Source of the DNA: an uncultured Acetatifactor sp.
Lineage (GTDB): Bacteria > Bacillota > Clostridia > Lachnospirales > Lachnospiraceae
Assembly (NCBI GenBank): GCA_934436435.1
Contig: CAKSAN010000002.1
Coordinates: forward strand, 248,001 to 312,000
Length of the DNA stretch: 64,000 bases
Reading direction: 5' to 3'
Shown: positions 34,039 to 43,560 of the stretch, in pieces
How the letters are laid out: every line of letters starts with the position of its first letter
Numbering within the stretch: position 1 is the first letter of the stretch
Notes under the pieces: generated by a model
Database searches by the model: none
What the model saw: only the letters and a program-made list of their open reading frames with translations
What the model was told of the DNA's origin: nothing
Made by a program: the position numbers and the translations under genes

Positions 34039-35466
34039 ATGAATAATTTCGAGATTACTCAAAAAATAATATTTGAAAAACTTAGTAATCATAGAAGTGA
34101 AGAAATGGTGGTAGAAACAAGGCCTGGTGATTCAGCTAACGAATTAGATAAGGCGTACTATTTTTTAAATGGTATAATTGATGCTCAAAATATTACTTCT
34201 GTCAGACCGGTGGTATCAAAACGAAAGGGAATCGTTGCGAAATGCGTAATTATTATAAAGAAAATAATACGTAAACTTTTGTTCTGGTATATAGAGCCTA
34301 TTTGTAAACAGCAGACAAAATATAATGAACTGTGTACACAATATTGTATACACATGTTTTACAATGCACAAAGAGAGAAAGCAAATACGGAGTTACTGAT
34401 AGTGGAGGAACTGCAAAAGAGGAATTCTGAGTTAAATGATAAGATAGAGACTTTTATTAAGAAAACAGAAGAGTCACAGGCATTTATAGATGAACTTTTG
34501 GAAAAAACAGAGGAATCAAGGGAAAAAGTAGAGGAAGTACAGAAAAAAATAGAGAAATTACAAAATGAGAATGAAATACTTCGTAAAATGCTGGTTGGGT
34601 ATATTCAAGATAATGCTAAACAAAGTGTTGAAATAAAAGATCTAGCAAATGAAATAAGTAATATTCAACAGAATACGGATAAGTACGAATGTATGTCAAA
34701 AGAGACAGAAAAAGTAATTTCGGATATGCAAACGATCAAACGCGAGAATGCAGACTTGTTTAAACCGTTTGACAGTGACTTCTGGAACAAAGTGTCTGTG
34801 GCACAGTCCGGAGAAGACACTATAGTGGAATATGTGCTGATGGTGTTAGGCATTAACCTTTCCGATGAGTATTATCTGGATTTGGGTGCCAACCATGCAA
34901 AGCAATTAAGCAATACTTATATGCTTTACAAAAAGGGAATGAGAGGCGTTTTGGTCGAGGCAAACCCGCAACTCATTGGAGAACTAAAGTTTTATAGATC
35001 AGAAGACGTAATTCTGAATAAATGTATTTCAAATCATTCGGATGAATCATTACAATTTTATATTATGAGCGGGGATGGTCTGTCGTGTACCAGTATGGAT
35101 GCTGTAAATGAAATGATTGAAAAAAATCCTCAGTTATATATAAAGGAAACCATTACTGTAGATACAATTACAGTAAATCAGATTTTGCAAAAATATTTTT
35201 CAAAGGCTCCTATATTATTAAGCATTGATATTGAAGGACAGGAAGAAAGTATTTTACAGACGTTAGATTATAATAAATATGCGCCGCTTATTGTAATTGT
35301 TGAAAGAATTGATTATGGTACAACTATTGCAACCAGGAAAAGACAGGATTTGATCGCAGATATTATGAATCAGAACGGATATTTTGAATACGCATTTACG
35401 GGTATTAATTCAATATTTATCAACAAAAGAAGGCTGGAGGAAATTCAAAATGAGAATAGCATTTGA
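34039..35466 (+). CDS. FkbM-family methyltransferase with long coiled coil
   Basis: A 475-residue protein. Residues 1-105 are basic with a hydrophobic stretch (VIIIKKIIRKLLFWYIEPI) that may touch the membrane. Residues about 110-245 are a strong heptad-repeat coiled coil rich in Glu, Lys and Leu. Residues about 250-465 are an FkbM SAM-dependent methyltransferase: SVAQSGEDTIVEYVL, YLDLGANHAKQLSNTY, GVLVEANPQLI and PILLSIDIEGQEESIL. In ABC-exported O-antigens a methyltransferase on a coiled coil (WbdD) caps the chain and sets its length; the order here is reversed, but the parts are alike. It overlaps the following GT4. Confidence 0.82.
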   Translation: MNNFEITQKIIFEKLSNHRSEEMVVETRPGDSANELDKAYYFLNGIIDAQNITSVRPVVSKRKGIVAKCVIIIKKIIRKLLFWYIEPICKQQTKYNELCTQYCIHMFYNAQREKANTELLIVEELQKRNSELNDKIETFIKKTEESQAFIDELLEKTEESREKVEEVQKKIEKLQNENEILRKMLVGYIQDNAKQSVEIKDLANEISNIQQNTDKYECMSKETEKVISDMQTIKRENADLFKPFDSDFWNKVSVAQSGEDTIVEYVLMVLGINLSDEYYLDLGANHAKQLSNTYMLYKKGMRGVLVEANPQLIGELKFYRSEDVILNKCISNHSDESLQFYIMSGDGLSCTSMDAVNEMIEKNPQLYIKETITVDTITVNQILQKYFSKAPILLSIDIEGQEESILQTLDYNKYAPLIVIVERIDYGTTIATRKRQDLIADIMNQNGYFEYAFTGINSIFINKRRLEEIQNENSI

Positions 35467-37999
35467 CGCTACCGCAATATTGGGACCAATGAGTAAAAAT
35501 CGTGGGATAGGTAATTATTCACTCAGCCAGTTTACTACGATGATACAATTGGACAGAGAGAACACATATTATTTCTTTAATATGTTTGAGACAGACTATA
35601 AATTGGCAAATGCGTTAGAAGATGCCTCAAATTTGAATGAACTTGCCTTGTCAGCCGGTCCCGAAGGGATTTTATTACAGAATAAGGAATTCGAGGATAT
35701 TGTCGGAGAGATTATTAGAAAGTATATTAGGGAAAATGAGATAGACGTTTTTTGCATAACCAGTCCATTCGACAGTTACAATGTTATGTATAAGAAGGAT
35801 TGGTTTAGCGACTGTAAAGTTGTGGCTATTATATATGACATTATTCCGTATGTTATGAAAAATCATTACCTTGCAGATAAGGTAACTTATAACTGGTATA
35901 TGAGATGCATTGATATGCTAAGATGGGTAGATGAGATTCAGGTCATTTCCCAGAGTGTCAAGGATGATCTGATTTCGTACTTGAAATTTGACAGAGAAAA
36001 GATAAGTGTAATTTGGGGGGCTGTAGACAAAAGATATAAGAAAATAGAGGTGCCCGAAAACGAAAAAAAAGCCATATTAGATAAATTTAAAATCAAGGAT
36101 CAATACGTCATGTGTACAGGTGGAGATGATGAAAGAAAAAATCTGGCTGGGCTCATAGAGGCATATGGCAAACTGCCGCGTGAAATAATAGATAAATACC
36201 AGCTTGTTATTGTATGTAAATTATCAGCTCCGGCAGTGGAAAGATATACTGCATTAGCAACAAAGTTTAATGTCACAAACAGAGTGGTACTGACTAATTT
36301 TGTGAGTGACAGGGAACTGTTGGTTCTGTATAATCTTGCAAAACTAATGGCATTCCCTTCTGTTTACGAGGGCTTTGGATTACCGGTTGTAGAAGCCTGG
36401 GCGTGTGGTACCCCGGTGCTTACTTCCAATAATTCCAGTCTTGTGCAAATAGCAGGAGATGCAGCTGTAATAGTGGATCCGAAAGATCTTAAGGATATTA
36501 CAAGGGGATTACAGTATGCACTGACAGAATGCGATTTAACAGAATTACTTAAGCGGGGAGAGAAGAGACTACAAGACTTCCAGTGGGAAAAAGTTGCTCT
36601 GGCATCAATTGAGAGTATTAAAAAAGTTGATGTGACACAGTCAGAAGAAGAACATAATAAGAAGGAAAAAATTGCCTTTTTTTCACCGCTTCCGCCGCAA
36701 CAGTCCGGAATTTCAGATTATAGTGTAGATATTCTTCGGGCATTGAAAAACTACTGTGATATAGATGTATACATTGATAAGGGATATGAACCACAGGTTG
36801 AATTGGGGGATGGAGTTACTATATATTCTTATAAGCAATTTGAGAGTCATGCAGATGAATATATAGATATCATCTATCAGGTCGGAAACTCTACATTTCA
36901 TTTATACATGTATGAGTTTATAAAGAAATATCCGGGTATAGTAGTTCTGCATGATTATAACATGCATGGGGTACTGCTGCATGACTCCCTTGGGGGAGGC
37001 AAAAATAATTTTAAACAGTATAGAACATATTTACTTGAGGATTATCCGGAAAATCAGGTGTCCGAATATCTGGATGCTTTACAGAATGGTCAATGCGGTT
37101 ATAGAATGAGAGAATGGGAACTCAATGGTATTGTGACCAATTATGCCAGAAAGATAATAGTTCATAGTTTAGATGCAAAAGAAAAACTTTTGCAGAGAGA
37201 TATTGCGCGGGATGTCAGACAAATATGGAGTTTTGTCAATTTAGAAAAAACACTTACGCAAGATCAACGGATGGATTTAAAAGAGGGCAAGGGATACAGG
37301 AAAGAGGAGATCCTTGTTGCTGCATTCGGACATATTCATGAAACAAAACGTGCAATTCCTATATTAAATGCCATGGGAAAATTAGTAAAAGAATATCATA
37401 ACGTAAAAATGGTGTTTGTTGGGAAACTTGCGGACGAATTAAAAAATGAGTTTTATGAGGTTGTAAATAGAGAAGGATTACAGGAGTATGTAAAAGTAAC
37501 CGGATATACATCCTTACAGGAATTTGAAGAATATATTTCGGCAACAGATATATGTTTGAACTTGAGATATCCTTATAATGGAGAGACCAGTGCCAGTTTG
37601 GTTCGCAATTTGGCGAAAGGAAATATTGTTATAACAAATCAGATCGGAAGCTTTGCGGAAATTCCGGACGATGTGTGTATTAAGATTAGGAATGTAGCTG
37701 ACATGACACAGGAGGAAGAAGTAGATGAAATATATCATGCGATCCAAAAGTGTATAGACGATCCTGATGAATGCGAGAAGATCCGTGATAAGGCGGAAAA
37801 GTTTGCAAGTAAGAATCTGGATGTTAAAAAAGCAGCACAGGACTATTATGACTTCATGAAGCAGCCTAACAGCCAGACCATAACGGAAGAGACGTTGACC
37901 AAGTTAGCAAATTGTTTATCTCAAAAAGAAGCAGATATAGATGGATTACTGGGTATTTCAAAAACACTTACATGGTTAAAGGAAAAGTGCGAGGATTAG
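35450..37999 (+). CDS. Double GT4 glycosyltransferase (two GT-B domains)
   Basis: An 849-residue protein with two complete GT-B units. The first (about 1-395) begins RIAFDATAILGPMSKNRGIG, with VMCTGGDDERKNLAGLIEAY and PSVYEGFGLPVVEAW. The second (about 400-800) has FFSPLPPQQSGISDYSVDIL, VAAFGHIHETKRAIPIL and NLRYPYNGETSASLVRNLAKG, a variant acidic motif common in rhamnosyl- and mannosyltransferases of the WbdA class. ATG 35450 follows GGAGG, inside the end of the FkbM gene. A multi-domain polymerising GT fits an ABC-exported homopolymer. Whether both domains are active is unknown. Confidence 0.9.
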   Translation: MRIAFDATAILGPMSKNRGIGNYSLSQFTTMIQLDRENTYYFFNMFETDYKLANALEDASNLNELALSAGPEGILLQNKEFEDIVGEIIRKYIRENEIDVFCITSPFDSYNVMYKKDWFSDCKVVAIIYDIIPYVMKNHYLADKVTYNWYMRCIDMLRWVDEIQVISQSVKDDLISYLKFDREKISVIWGAVDKRYKKIEVPENEKKAILDKFKIKDQYVMCTGGDDERKNLAGLIEAYGKLPREIIDKYQLVIVCKLSAPAVERYTALATKFNVTNRVVLTNFVSDRELLVLYNLAKLMAFPSVYEGFGLPVVEAWACGTPVLTSNNSSLVQIAGDAAVIVDPKDLKDITRGLQYALTECDLTELLKRGEKRLQDFQWEKVALASIESIKKVDVTQSEEEHNKKEKIAFFSPLPPQQSGISDYSVDILRALKNYCDIDVYIDKGYEPQVELGDGVTIYSYKQFESHADEYIDIIYQVGNSTFHLYMYEFIKKYPGIVVLHDYNMHGVLLHDSLGGGKNNFKQYRTYLLEDYPENQVSEYLDALQNGQCGYRMREWELNGIVTNYARKIIVHSLDAKEKLLQRDIARDVRQIWSFVNLEKTLTQDQRMDLKEGKGYRKEEILVAAFGHIHETKRAIPILNAMGKLVKEYHNVKMVFVGKLADELKNEFYEVVNREGLQEYVKVTGYTSLQEFEEYISATDICLNLRYPYNGETSASLVRNLAKGNIVITNQIGSFAEIPDDVCIKIRNVADMTQEEEVDEIYHAIQKCIDDPDECEKIRDKAEKFASKNLDVKKAAQDYYDFMKQPNSQTITEETLTKLANCLSQKEADIDGLLGISKTLTWLKEKCED

Positions 38000-38105
38000 C
38001 TTTAGAAAAAGCAAGTCCCTTTATTCCGTGCTTTTCACTTTACAAGTACTTTCATTTCGTATATTCTATAGAAGAAATATGGAAAAACTTATGAGGACGA
38101 TGGTG

Positions 38106-39164
38106 ATGAAAAAAGATGGCAAAAATCTTAGTATAGAACTAATGAGGTACTTGATGATAATTGCAGTGGCAGTACTTCATTTTGGAGAGGATTTTGTCGG
38201 AGATATGCGGATTTTCTTGGGTGGAGGAGCACTTGGTGTTGACTTTTTCTTTTTGATAGGTGGGTTTTATTTAGCACATCACTATTATAAGCATAAAAGT
38301 TCAGAATCACCGGTTGTTCAGACGAATAAGTATTTTATTGGAAGATTAAGAAGACTATATCCGGCATACTTGATTTCATTAGGAGCCATATTAGCCATAT
38401 ATTGGAGCGAGAATTATTTTTCCATGCAATGGCTTGGGAAGCATTTGTGGGAAACTAAGTGGCAATATGTTTTTCTTCATTTCCTGTGTCCTAATGTAGG
38501 ATACGATCTGAGAAGCATGTGGTACATGTCATCATTTGTGTTTGTCATGTATATAGTTTATTTTCTGCTTTCATATAATGAAAGACTGATGATGGGAGTC
38601 TTTCCGATTGCCTCGATTATAATTTTAACGCACATATATGCTACCTATGGAACAATATGTATTCAAGGCGCATGGGAGGGATGGCTATATGGAGGCACTC
38701 TTAGAGGCTTTGCAGAGATGACTTTGGGAGCATTTATATATGGAAATGTTAAATATTGCAAGGATGAGGGAGTACATATAAAGAAAAGTACTTATAGAAT
38801 TTTAGCAACAATAGTGAAATGGCTTGCGATGATATTAATTCTTTTTCTTATGAGAATATATGCAGTTGATACAAATGATTTTGTTAAGTTGTTTTTAATT
38901 GTATTATTTATACGCTTATCTTATTGCAATTGCTACGAGTGCAACTCGAAATCAGTTAATGCAGTTATATCATGGTTGGGATCAATAAATTATTGGATTT
39001 TTTGCTTGCACTTGGTTATCAGCCATTTAATAGTAAAGTATTTGCATTATATAGATTATAGGGTCGCGTTGGTAATTTATTTGATTGGGATAACGGCTAT
39101 AGCTTCGCTTTGTCAATGCATAGAAAACTATATACATTTTAAAAGAATGGAGAAATCAAGATGA
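38106..39164 (+). CDS. Acyltransferase family 3 (integral membrane O-acyltransferase)
   Basis: A 352-residue protein with about ten helices of the Acyl_transf_3 family. NLSIELMRYLMIIAVAVLHF carries the His, and GALGVDFFFLIGGFYLAHHY and RLRRLYPAYLIS are the usual motifs. Such proteins O-acetylate surface glycans. ATG 38106 has GAGG upstream; several in-frame ATGs lie just before it. The last codon overlaps the next start, so it is tied to the cassette that follows. A second member is at 50204. Confidence 0.85.
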   Translation: MKKDGKNLSIELMRYLMIIAVAVLHFGEDFVGDMRIFLGGGALGVDFFFLIGGFYLAHHYYKHKSSESPVVQTNKYFIGRLRRLYPAYLISLGAILAIYWSENYFSMQWLGKHLWETKWQYVFLHFLCPNVGYDLRSMWYMSSFVFVMYIVYFLLSYNERLMMGVFPIASIIILTHIYATYGTICIQGAWEGWLYGGTLRGFAEMTLGAFIYGNVKYCKDEGVHIKKSTYRILATIVKWLAMILILFLMRIYAVDTNDFVKLFLIVLFIRLSYCNCYECNSKSVNAVISWLGSINYWIFCLHLVISHLIVKYLHYIDYRVALVIYLIGITAIASLCQCIENYIHFKRMEKSR

Positions 39165-39877
39165 GGTTTTCAATAATAGTGCCTTGTTATAATGAAAAAG
39201 AAAATATAGATAATCTTATAAAACGGCTGCAAACGTTGCAGGAAAAATACGATCTTGAATATATCTTAGTAGAAAATGGTTCTGGGGACGGAAGCAAAGC
39301 ATACTTTCAAAATTGTGTAGAAGGAAAGTATCCTAATATTAAAGTGGTATATGTTGCTAAAAATCAAGGCTATGGATATGGACTGCAGCAGGGAATGAAG
39401 AATGCTTCAGGTGATTATATAGGGTGGATACATGCGGATCTTCAGATGCCACCGGAAGAGTTGGTTCAATTCTTTGAGGAATTGAATAAACACGAAACCG
39501 ACGAAAAATTGTTCCTTAAGGGAAGGAGAACTAACCGATCATTTTTTGATACTTTCTTTACAAACGGACAATCTGTTTTTAACAGTTGTCTTTTTGGCGC
39601 AAAAATATACGACGTTGGAGCGATACCGGTTATATTCAGCAGATCTTTATTAGATGAAGTGCCGATTGATGATATGGCCAATGATTTTTCGATTGAGTTA
39701 TATGTATATAAGGAAGCTGTCAGATTGGGATATAAGGTCATTCGATTTAAAGTGGTTCTTTTAAAACGAGAAACAGGAAAATCTTCATGGAATCATGGAT
39801 TTAAATCAAAAATCAGACAAAGTAAAGTGATTTTTAAAGATAGCTTAAAAATAAAGAGAGGAGAAAAAGTAGAATGA
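39161..39877 (+). CDS. Family 2 glycosyltransferase, DPM1-like
   Basis: A 238-residue GT-A enzyme: RFSIIVPCYNEKENI, LVENGSGDGSK near residue 38 and IHADLQMPPEE near 88. It lacks the two C-terminal helices of the protein at 1893, so it is a soluble dolichyl/undecaprenyl-phosphate glycosyltransferase type. It starts at an ATGA overlap with the acyltransferase and overlaps the SDR by four bases. With the GtrA and GT-C proteins at the cassette end it may form a three-part glycan-decorating system. Confidence 0.88.
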   Translation: MRFSIIVPCYNEKENIDNLIKRLQTLQEKYDLEYILVENGSGDGSKAYFQNCVEGKYPNIKVVYVAKNQGYGYGLQQGMKNASGDYIGWIHADLQMPPEELVQFFEELNKHETDEKLFLKGRRTNRSFFDTFFTNGQSVFNSCLFGAKIYDVGAIPVIFSRSLLDEVPIDDMANDFSIELYVYKEAVRLGYKVIRFKVVLLKRETGKSSWNHGFKSKIRQSKVIFKDSLKIKRGEKVE

Positions 39878-40902
39878 AAGTATTAATTACAGGTGCAGCA
39901 GGATTTATAGGTTCGCAGTTAGCACATAGATTGTGGAAGGATGGAGCAGAACTGCTCTTAATTGACAACTTTTCTTTTGGTCATGAAGATAATCTGATTT
40001 TTGAGGATCATGATTTTAGAAATGAAATTATTAAAATGGACATTAGAGATAAAGAAGGCATAAAATCCTTACTAGAGAGTGGAGATGTTGACTACATATA
40101 TAACATTGCCGGTATTGCCCCGTTGCCTGATTGCCAGCTGAATCCTACAGAAGCAATTGATGTTAACCTTAATGGATTTGTCAATTTGTTGGAAAATGGG
40201 CGGCTGTATGGTGTGAAGAAGGTTATTCAGGCAAGTACAAATGCAATGTATGAAAATGAAACAGAGTTTCCGACGGTGGAAAGTAAGTTTAATCCACCGA
40301 CTTTGATTTATCCCAATACTAAATTTGCGGCAGAAAGATTTGCACAGTCCTTTTGTGATACATATGGGATGAATGTTACTTGTCTGAGATTTTCAAATGT
40401 ATATGGTCCTCATGTAGATTGCTTGAGAAAGCAACCCCCATTTGTGGCATATATGGTTAGAGAATTGTATTATGGAAGGACGCCCGTTTTTCATTCTACG
40501 GGAGAACAGAGGAGAGATTATGTATATGTGGATGATTTGATTGAACTGGCCATAGCCGTACAGAATTCAGAAGGATTTGATGCTGTGAATGTTTCAACCA
40601 ATCAGAACTATTCAGTAAATGAGATGTATCAACTTGCACAGGATATTATGGGAAAAAATATAAAGGCGGATTATGCAAGTGATGCACACTATTGGGAGAA
40701 GTATCCGGGATTATTTGAAGGAAAATATCCTATTAAAGAAAGCATATTGAATCACGAGATCAATAAATATTCTCTGTGTGATAATTCCTATGCAAAGGAA
40801 AAATACGGATGGGTTCCCAAGATTTCTATGAAAGAAGGATTAAGCAGACTAATTGATGCCGAATGTAAGATGTTAGCATCTTTGGAGGATAAGAATGAAT
40901 AA
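39874..40902 (+). CDS. NAD-dependent nucleotide-sugar epimerase/dehydratase
   Basis: A 342-residue extended SDR. LITGAAGFIGSQLAHRL is the NAD site; the active Tyr and Lys are in LIYPNTKFAAERF, and QASTNAMYEN provides the Ser/Thr. LRFSNVYGPHVD and RRDYVYVDDLIELA are typical of UDP- or GDP-sugar epimerases. It overlaps the nucleotidyltransferase by 8 bases. The product sugar cannot be named; the neighbours suggest a dedicated donor made from an unusual sugar phosphate. Confidence 0.88.
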   Translation: MKVLITGAAGFIGSQLAHRLWKDGAELLLIDNFSFGHEDNLIFEDHDFRNEIIKMDIRDKEGIKSLLESGDVDYIYNIAGIAPLPDCQLNPTEAIDVNLNGFVNLLENGRLYGVKKVIQASTNAMYENETEFPTVESKFNPPTLIYPNTKFAAERFAQSFCDTYGMNVTCLRFSNVYGPHVDCLRKQPPFVAYMVRELYYGRTPVFHSTGEQRRDYVYVDDLIELAIAVQNSEGFDAVNVSTNQNYSVNEMYQLAQDIMGKNIKADYASDAHYWEKYPGLFEGKYPIKESILNHEINKYSLCDNSYAKEKYGWVPKISMKEGLSRLIDAECKMLASLEDKNE

Positions 40903-41638
40903 AAAAATACATCTCATTATGCCGATGGGTGGAAGAGGATCCAGATTCAGTAAAGAAGGCTTTGATTTTCCTAAACCATTAATAAAAATATATGACAAAC
41001 CATTTTTCTATTGGGCAACCAGATCAATTGAAAAATTTGTGGAACTGGAATCGTTGGACTTTATCATTCTTCAGGAGCATATAGATAAGTACCACATTGA
41101 TCAGGAAATTTTGTCTATATTTCCGAATGCCGGACTTCATATATTACAGGATGTTACTGAAGGTGCAGTAATCACCTGCCTTAAGGGGATTGAGGGGGTT
41201 ACGGATGATCTTCCTGTTTTATTTAATGATTGTGATCATCTTTTTAAGAGCACCGAGTTCAATGAGTTTTGCGAGAAAAATTTTGATGAAACATTGGATG
41301 GAATATTATTAACTTTCACATCCAACGAGAACAAGTATAGTTTTGTTGGTAAGGATGATAAGGGAAATGTAACCAGAACTGTTGAAAAAGAAGTTATCAG
41401 TAATGAGGCTATTTGCGGTTGCTATTATTTTAAAAATAAGAATATTTTTTCCTCGGCATCTGAGAAATATTTAAAGGCCTGTAACTATGCTGAATATTTT
41501 ATGAGTGGCGTTTATAATGTGATGCTTGAGGAAAAGAAGACTGTTAAAAGTATGAAGACTGATTATCATGTTTCTTTTGGAGTACCGGATGAATATGAAG
41601 AAGCAAAGAAAGATCAGCATTACAGGGAGCTTATGTGA
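40895..41638 (+). CDS. Sugar-phosphate nucleotidyltransferase
   Basis: A 247-residue single-domain nucleotidyltransferase. IHLIMPMGGRGSRFSKEGF gives the G-x-G-x-R nucleotide loop, FPKPLIKIYDKPF the following Lys, and VLFNDCDHLF the metal-binding Asp region. It activates a sugar or alditol phosphate with an NTP. It lies between an SDR and a kinase-containing fusion, so kinase, nucleotidyltransferase and HAD phosphatase may form a single activation route. Nucleotide and sugar are unknown. Confidence 0.85.
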   Translation: MNKKIHLIMPMGGRGSRFSKEGFDFPKPLIKIYDKPFFYWATRSIEKFVELESLDFIILQEHIDKYHIDQEILSIFPNAGLHILQDVTEGAVITCLKGIEGVTDDLPVLFNDCDHLFKSTEFNEFCEKNFDETLDGILLTFTSNENKYSFVGKDDKGNVTRTVEKEVISNEAICGCYYFKNKNIFSSASEKYLKACNYAEYFMSGVYNVMLEEKKTVKSMKTDYHVSFGVPDEYEEAKKDQHYRELM

Positions 41639-43560
41639 TGACAACAATTTTTTTTATCGCTGCTATTGTGTGTGTGGTAATAGGTCATATATTCAAAATA
41701 AAGCGATGGGGACTTTTTATATCTGTATATGAAGACCCAGATGAAGCAAACTTATTAAATGCTATGACAGTAGGGCATGCAGTGAATGCAGTTCTTCCGT
41801 TTAGAATTGGAGATATTTTCCGCGTAGGCTGGGCAGGAAGAAAGATGAAAAACGGATATTCACTGGCTCTGGCAACAGTTATAGCGGATTTGTATGTTGA
41901 TCTACTGACAGTTGGGATAATGTTTTTTGGGTTATCACTTATCGGAAAAGGAGGAGATGATTTATTAAGAGTTGCCCGCATTTATGGAACAATTTTTGTG
42001 ATCATTATTCCTTTGACGGCTGTATGTTTCGCGCTCAGAAAATATATTAAGAAAATAATATCTTTGATTGCGGGAATCTTTAATGAAAATATTGAATTTA
42101 GAATCCTGTATGTCAGCTACTTATGTATTGCATCTGTTAAGGATATTATAACCAAAATTGATAAGATTAAATTCTGCTTGTTTTCTGTTGGAATATGGTC
42201 CGGCTATGTAGCTTCTTATGCTTTTTTTGCAGAAGTATTACAAGGCCTAGGGTTTGACTATTCTACTTCAGAAGTATTTAAAATGCTCTTTTCAAAATTT
42301 AATATTTATAATTCTGATGTTGAAACCATACCCATATGGGCTGTATACATTTTACTGCCTCTTATGATTTGCTGGCTTATTTCTCTCATTTTGCAGAAAA
42401 TTTCCAAACCGGCGATTTATGTGAAAAAAGTTCTGCCGCAAATGAGTCGGGCTGACAGATTGGCTTTTTTAAAAACATATTATGAGGAGGAAAACAGAGA
42501 ACATATTCAGGCGTATCTGGATTTAAACAGGGATGTAACGATTGTAGAAGATAATTCTGCCGGATCAAATGCATCAACTGTCCTTGCCATGAAAGCGGAT
42601 GGGAAACTTTACTATAGAAAATACGCATTTGACGAAGATGGAGAAAAACTCCAGGAGCAGATTGACTGGATAAAAAAACATCAATCAGATATACCACTGC
42701 CGGTCATTGTTGAAGAGAAAAAAGGAAAGAATTATGTGACCTATGACATGCATAGTTATAGTAGCACCATTGGCCTATTTCGATGTATTCATACCATGCC
42801 GGTTGAATATAGTTGGGGGATTATAAGATTAGCACTTGACGAAATCGGCTCAGGTCTTCATAGTAAAAATTCAAGAGCAGCTGAAGAAACAACGATAGAA
42901 AAATACATTCAAACCAAGGTTTCCAAAAATCTTGGTATTATTCTTCAAAATAATAAGTATATTGCGAAACTTGAGCAGAATTCAGAAATCAAGGTTAACG
43001 GAGTTCCGTTCCGGACAATTGGCTTCTATAAGGACATGCTTAGTGAAGGTCATATGCAGGAAATCTTCAAAAATGATAAATATTCGGATATTCACGGCGA
43101 CTTAACGATTGAGAATATTGTTTGCCTTTTGGATAATTCAGAAATTAATCCGGAGGAATTTGAAGGTAAATGTTTGCCCAGGACATATTATTTCATTGAC
43201 CCTAATACCGGGAATGTGCATGATTCACCATTTTTGGATTATGCGAAATTGCTTCAATCATTGCATGGTAATTATGAATTCCTGATGATGGTTAAAGAAG
43301 TAGTTATTAATAAAGATAGTGTCAATTATAGCATGATGAAATCAGAGGCCTATGGAGAAATTTACAGTAGATATAAAAAATACCTGATGGAAAGATTTTC
43401 AAGAGAAGAGGTTCTTAGTATCTATTATCATGAGATTATTCATTGGCTTCGATTGATGCCATATAAAATCAGAAAAAATGAAAAGCTGGCGGTAGTTTTC
43501 TATACGGGTCTATTGATTGTACTGAATGATGTGTGGGAGTTCGAACATGAACAAAAATAA
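41638..43560 (+). CDS. Fusion of LPG-synthase-type (flippase-like) membrane domain and APH-type kinase
   Basis: A 640-residue two-part protein. Residues about 1-265 have seven or eight helices of the lysylphosphatidylglycerol synthase TM/UPF0104 family (HAVNAVLPFRIGDIFRVGWAG, LALATVIADLYVDLLTVG). Residues about 310-620 look like an aminoglycoside/choline-type kinase: KLYYRKYAF gives the Lys, HSKNS.. a loop, DIHGDLTIENIV the catalytic Brenner motif, and YFIDPNTGNVHDSPFLDYAK the metal Asp. ATG 41638 overlaps the previous stop as TGATG, with GGGAG 9 bases upstream; GTG 41635 is also possible. I do not know this fusion. It could phosphorylate a lipid-linked or free sugar/alcohol. Confidence 0.72.
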   Translation: MTTIFFIAAIVCVVIGHIFKIKRWGLFISVYEDPDEANLLNAMTVGHAVNAVLPFRIGDIFRVGWAGRKMKNGYSLALATVIADLYVDLLTVGIMFFGLSLIGKGGDDLLRVARIYGTIFVIIIPLTAVCFALRKYIKKIISLIAGIFNENIEFRILYVSYLCIASVKDIITKIDKIKFCLFSVGIWSGYVASYAFFAEVLQGLGFDYSTSEVFKMLFSKFNIYNSDVETIPIWAVYILLPLMICWLISLILQKISKPAIYVKKVLPQMSRADRLAFLKTYYEEENREHIQAYLDLNRDVTIVEDNSAGSNASTVLAMKADGKLYYRKYAFDEDGEKLQEQIDWIKKHQSDIPLPVIVEEKKGKNYVTYDMHSYSSTIGLFRCIHTMPVEYSWGIIRLALDEIGSGLHSKNSRAAEETTIEKYIQTKVSKNLGIILQNNKYIAKLEQNSEIKVNGVPFRTIGFYKDMLSEGHMQEIFKNDKYSDIHGDLTIENIVCLLDNSEINPEEFEGKCLPRTYYFIDPNTGNVHDSPFLDYAKLLQSLHGNYEFLMMVKEVVINKDSVNYSMMKSEAYGEIYSRYKKYLMERFSREEVLSIYYHEIIHWLRLMPYKIRKNEKLAVVFYTGLLIVLNDVWEFEHEQK

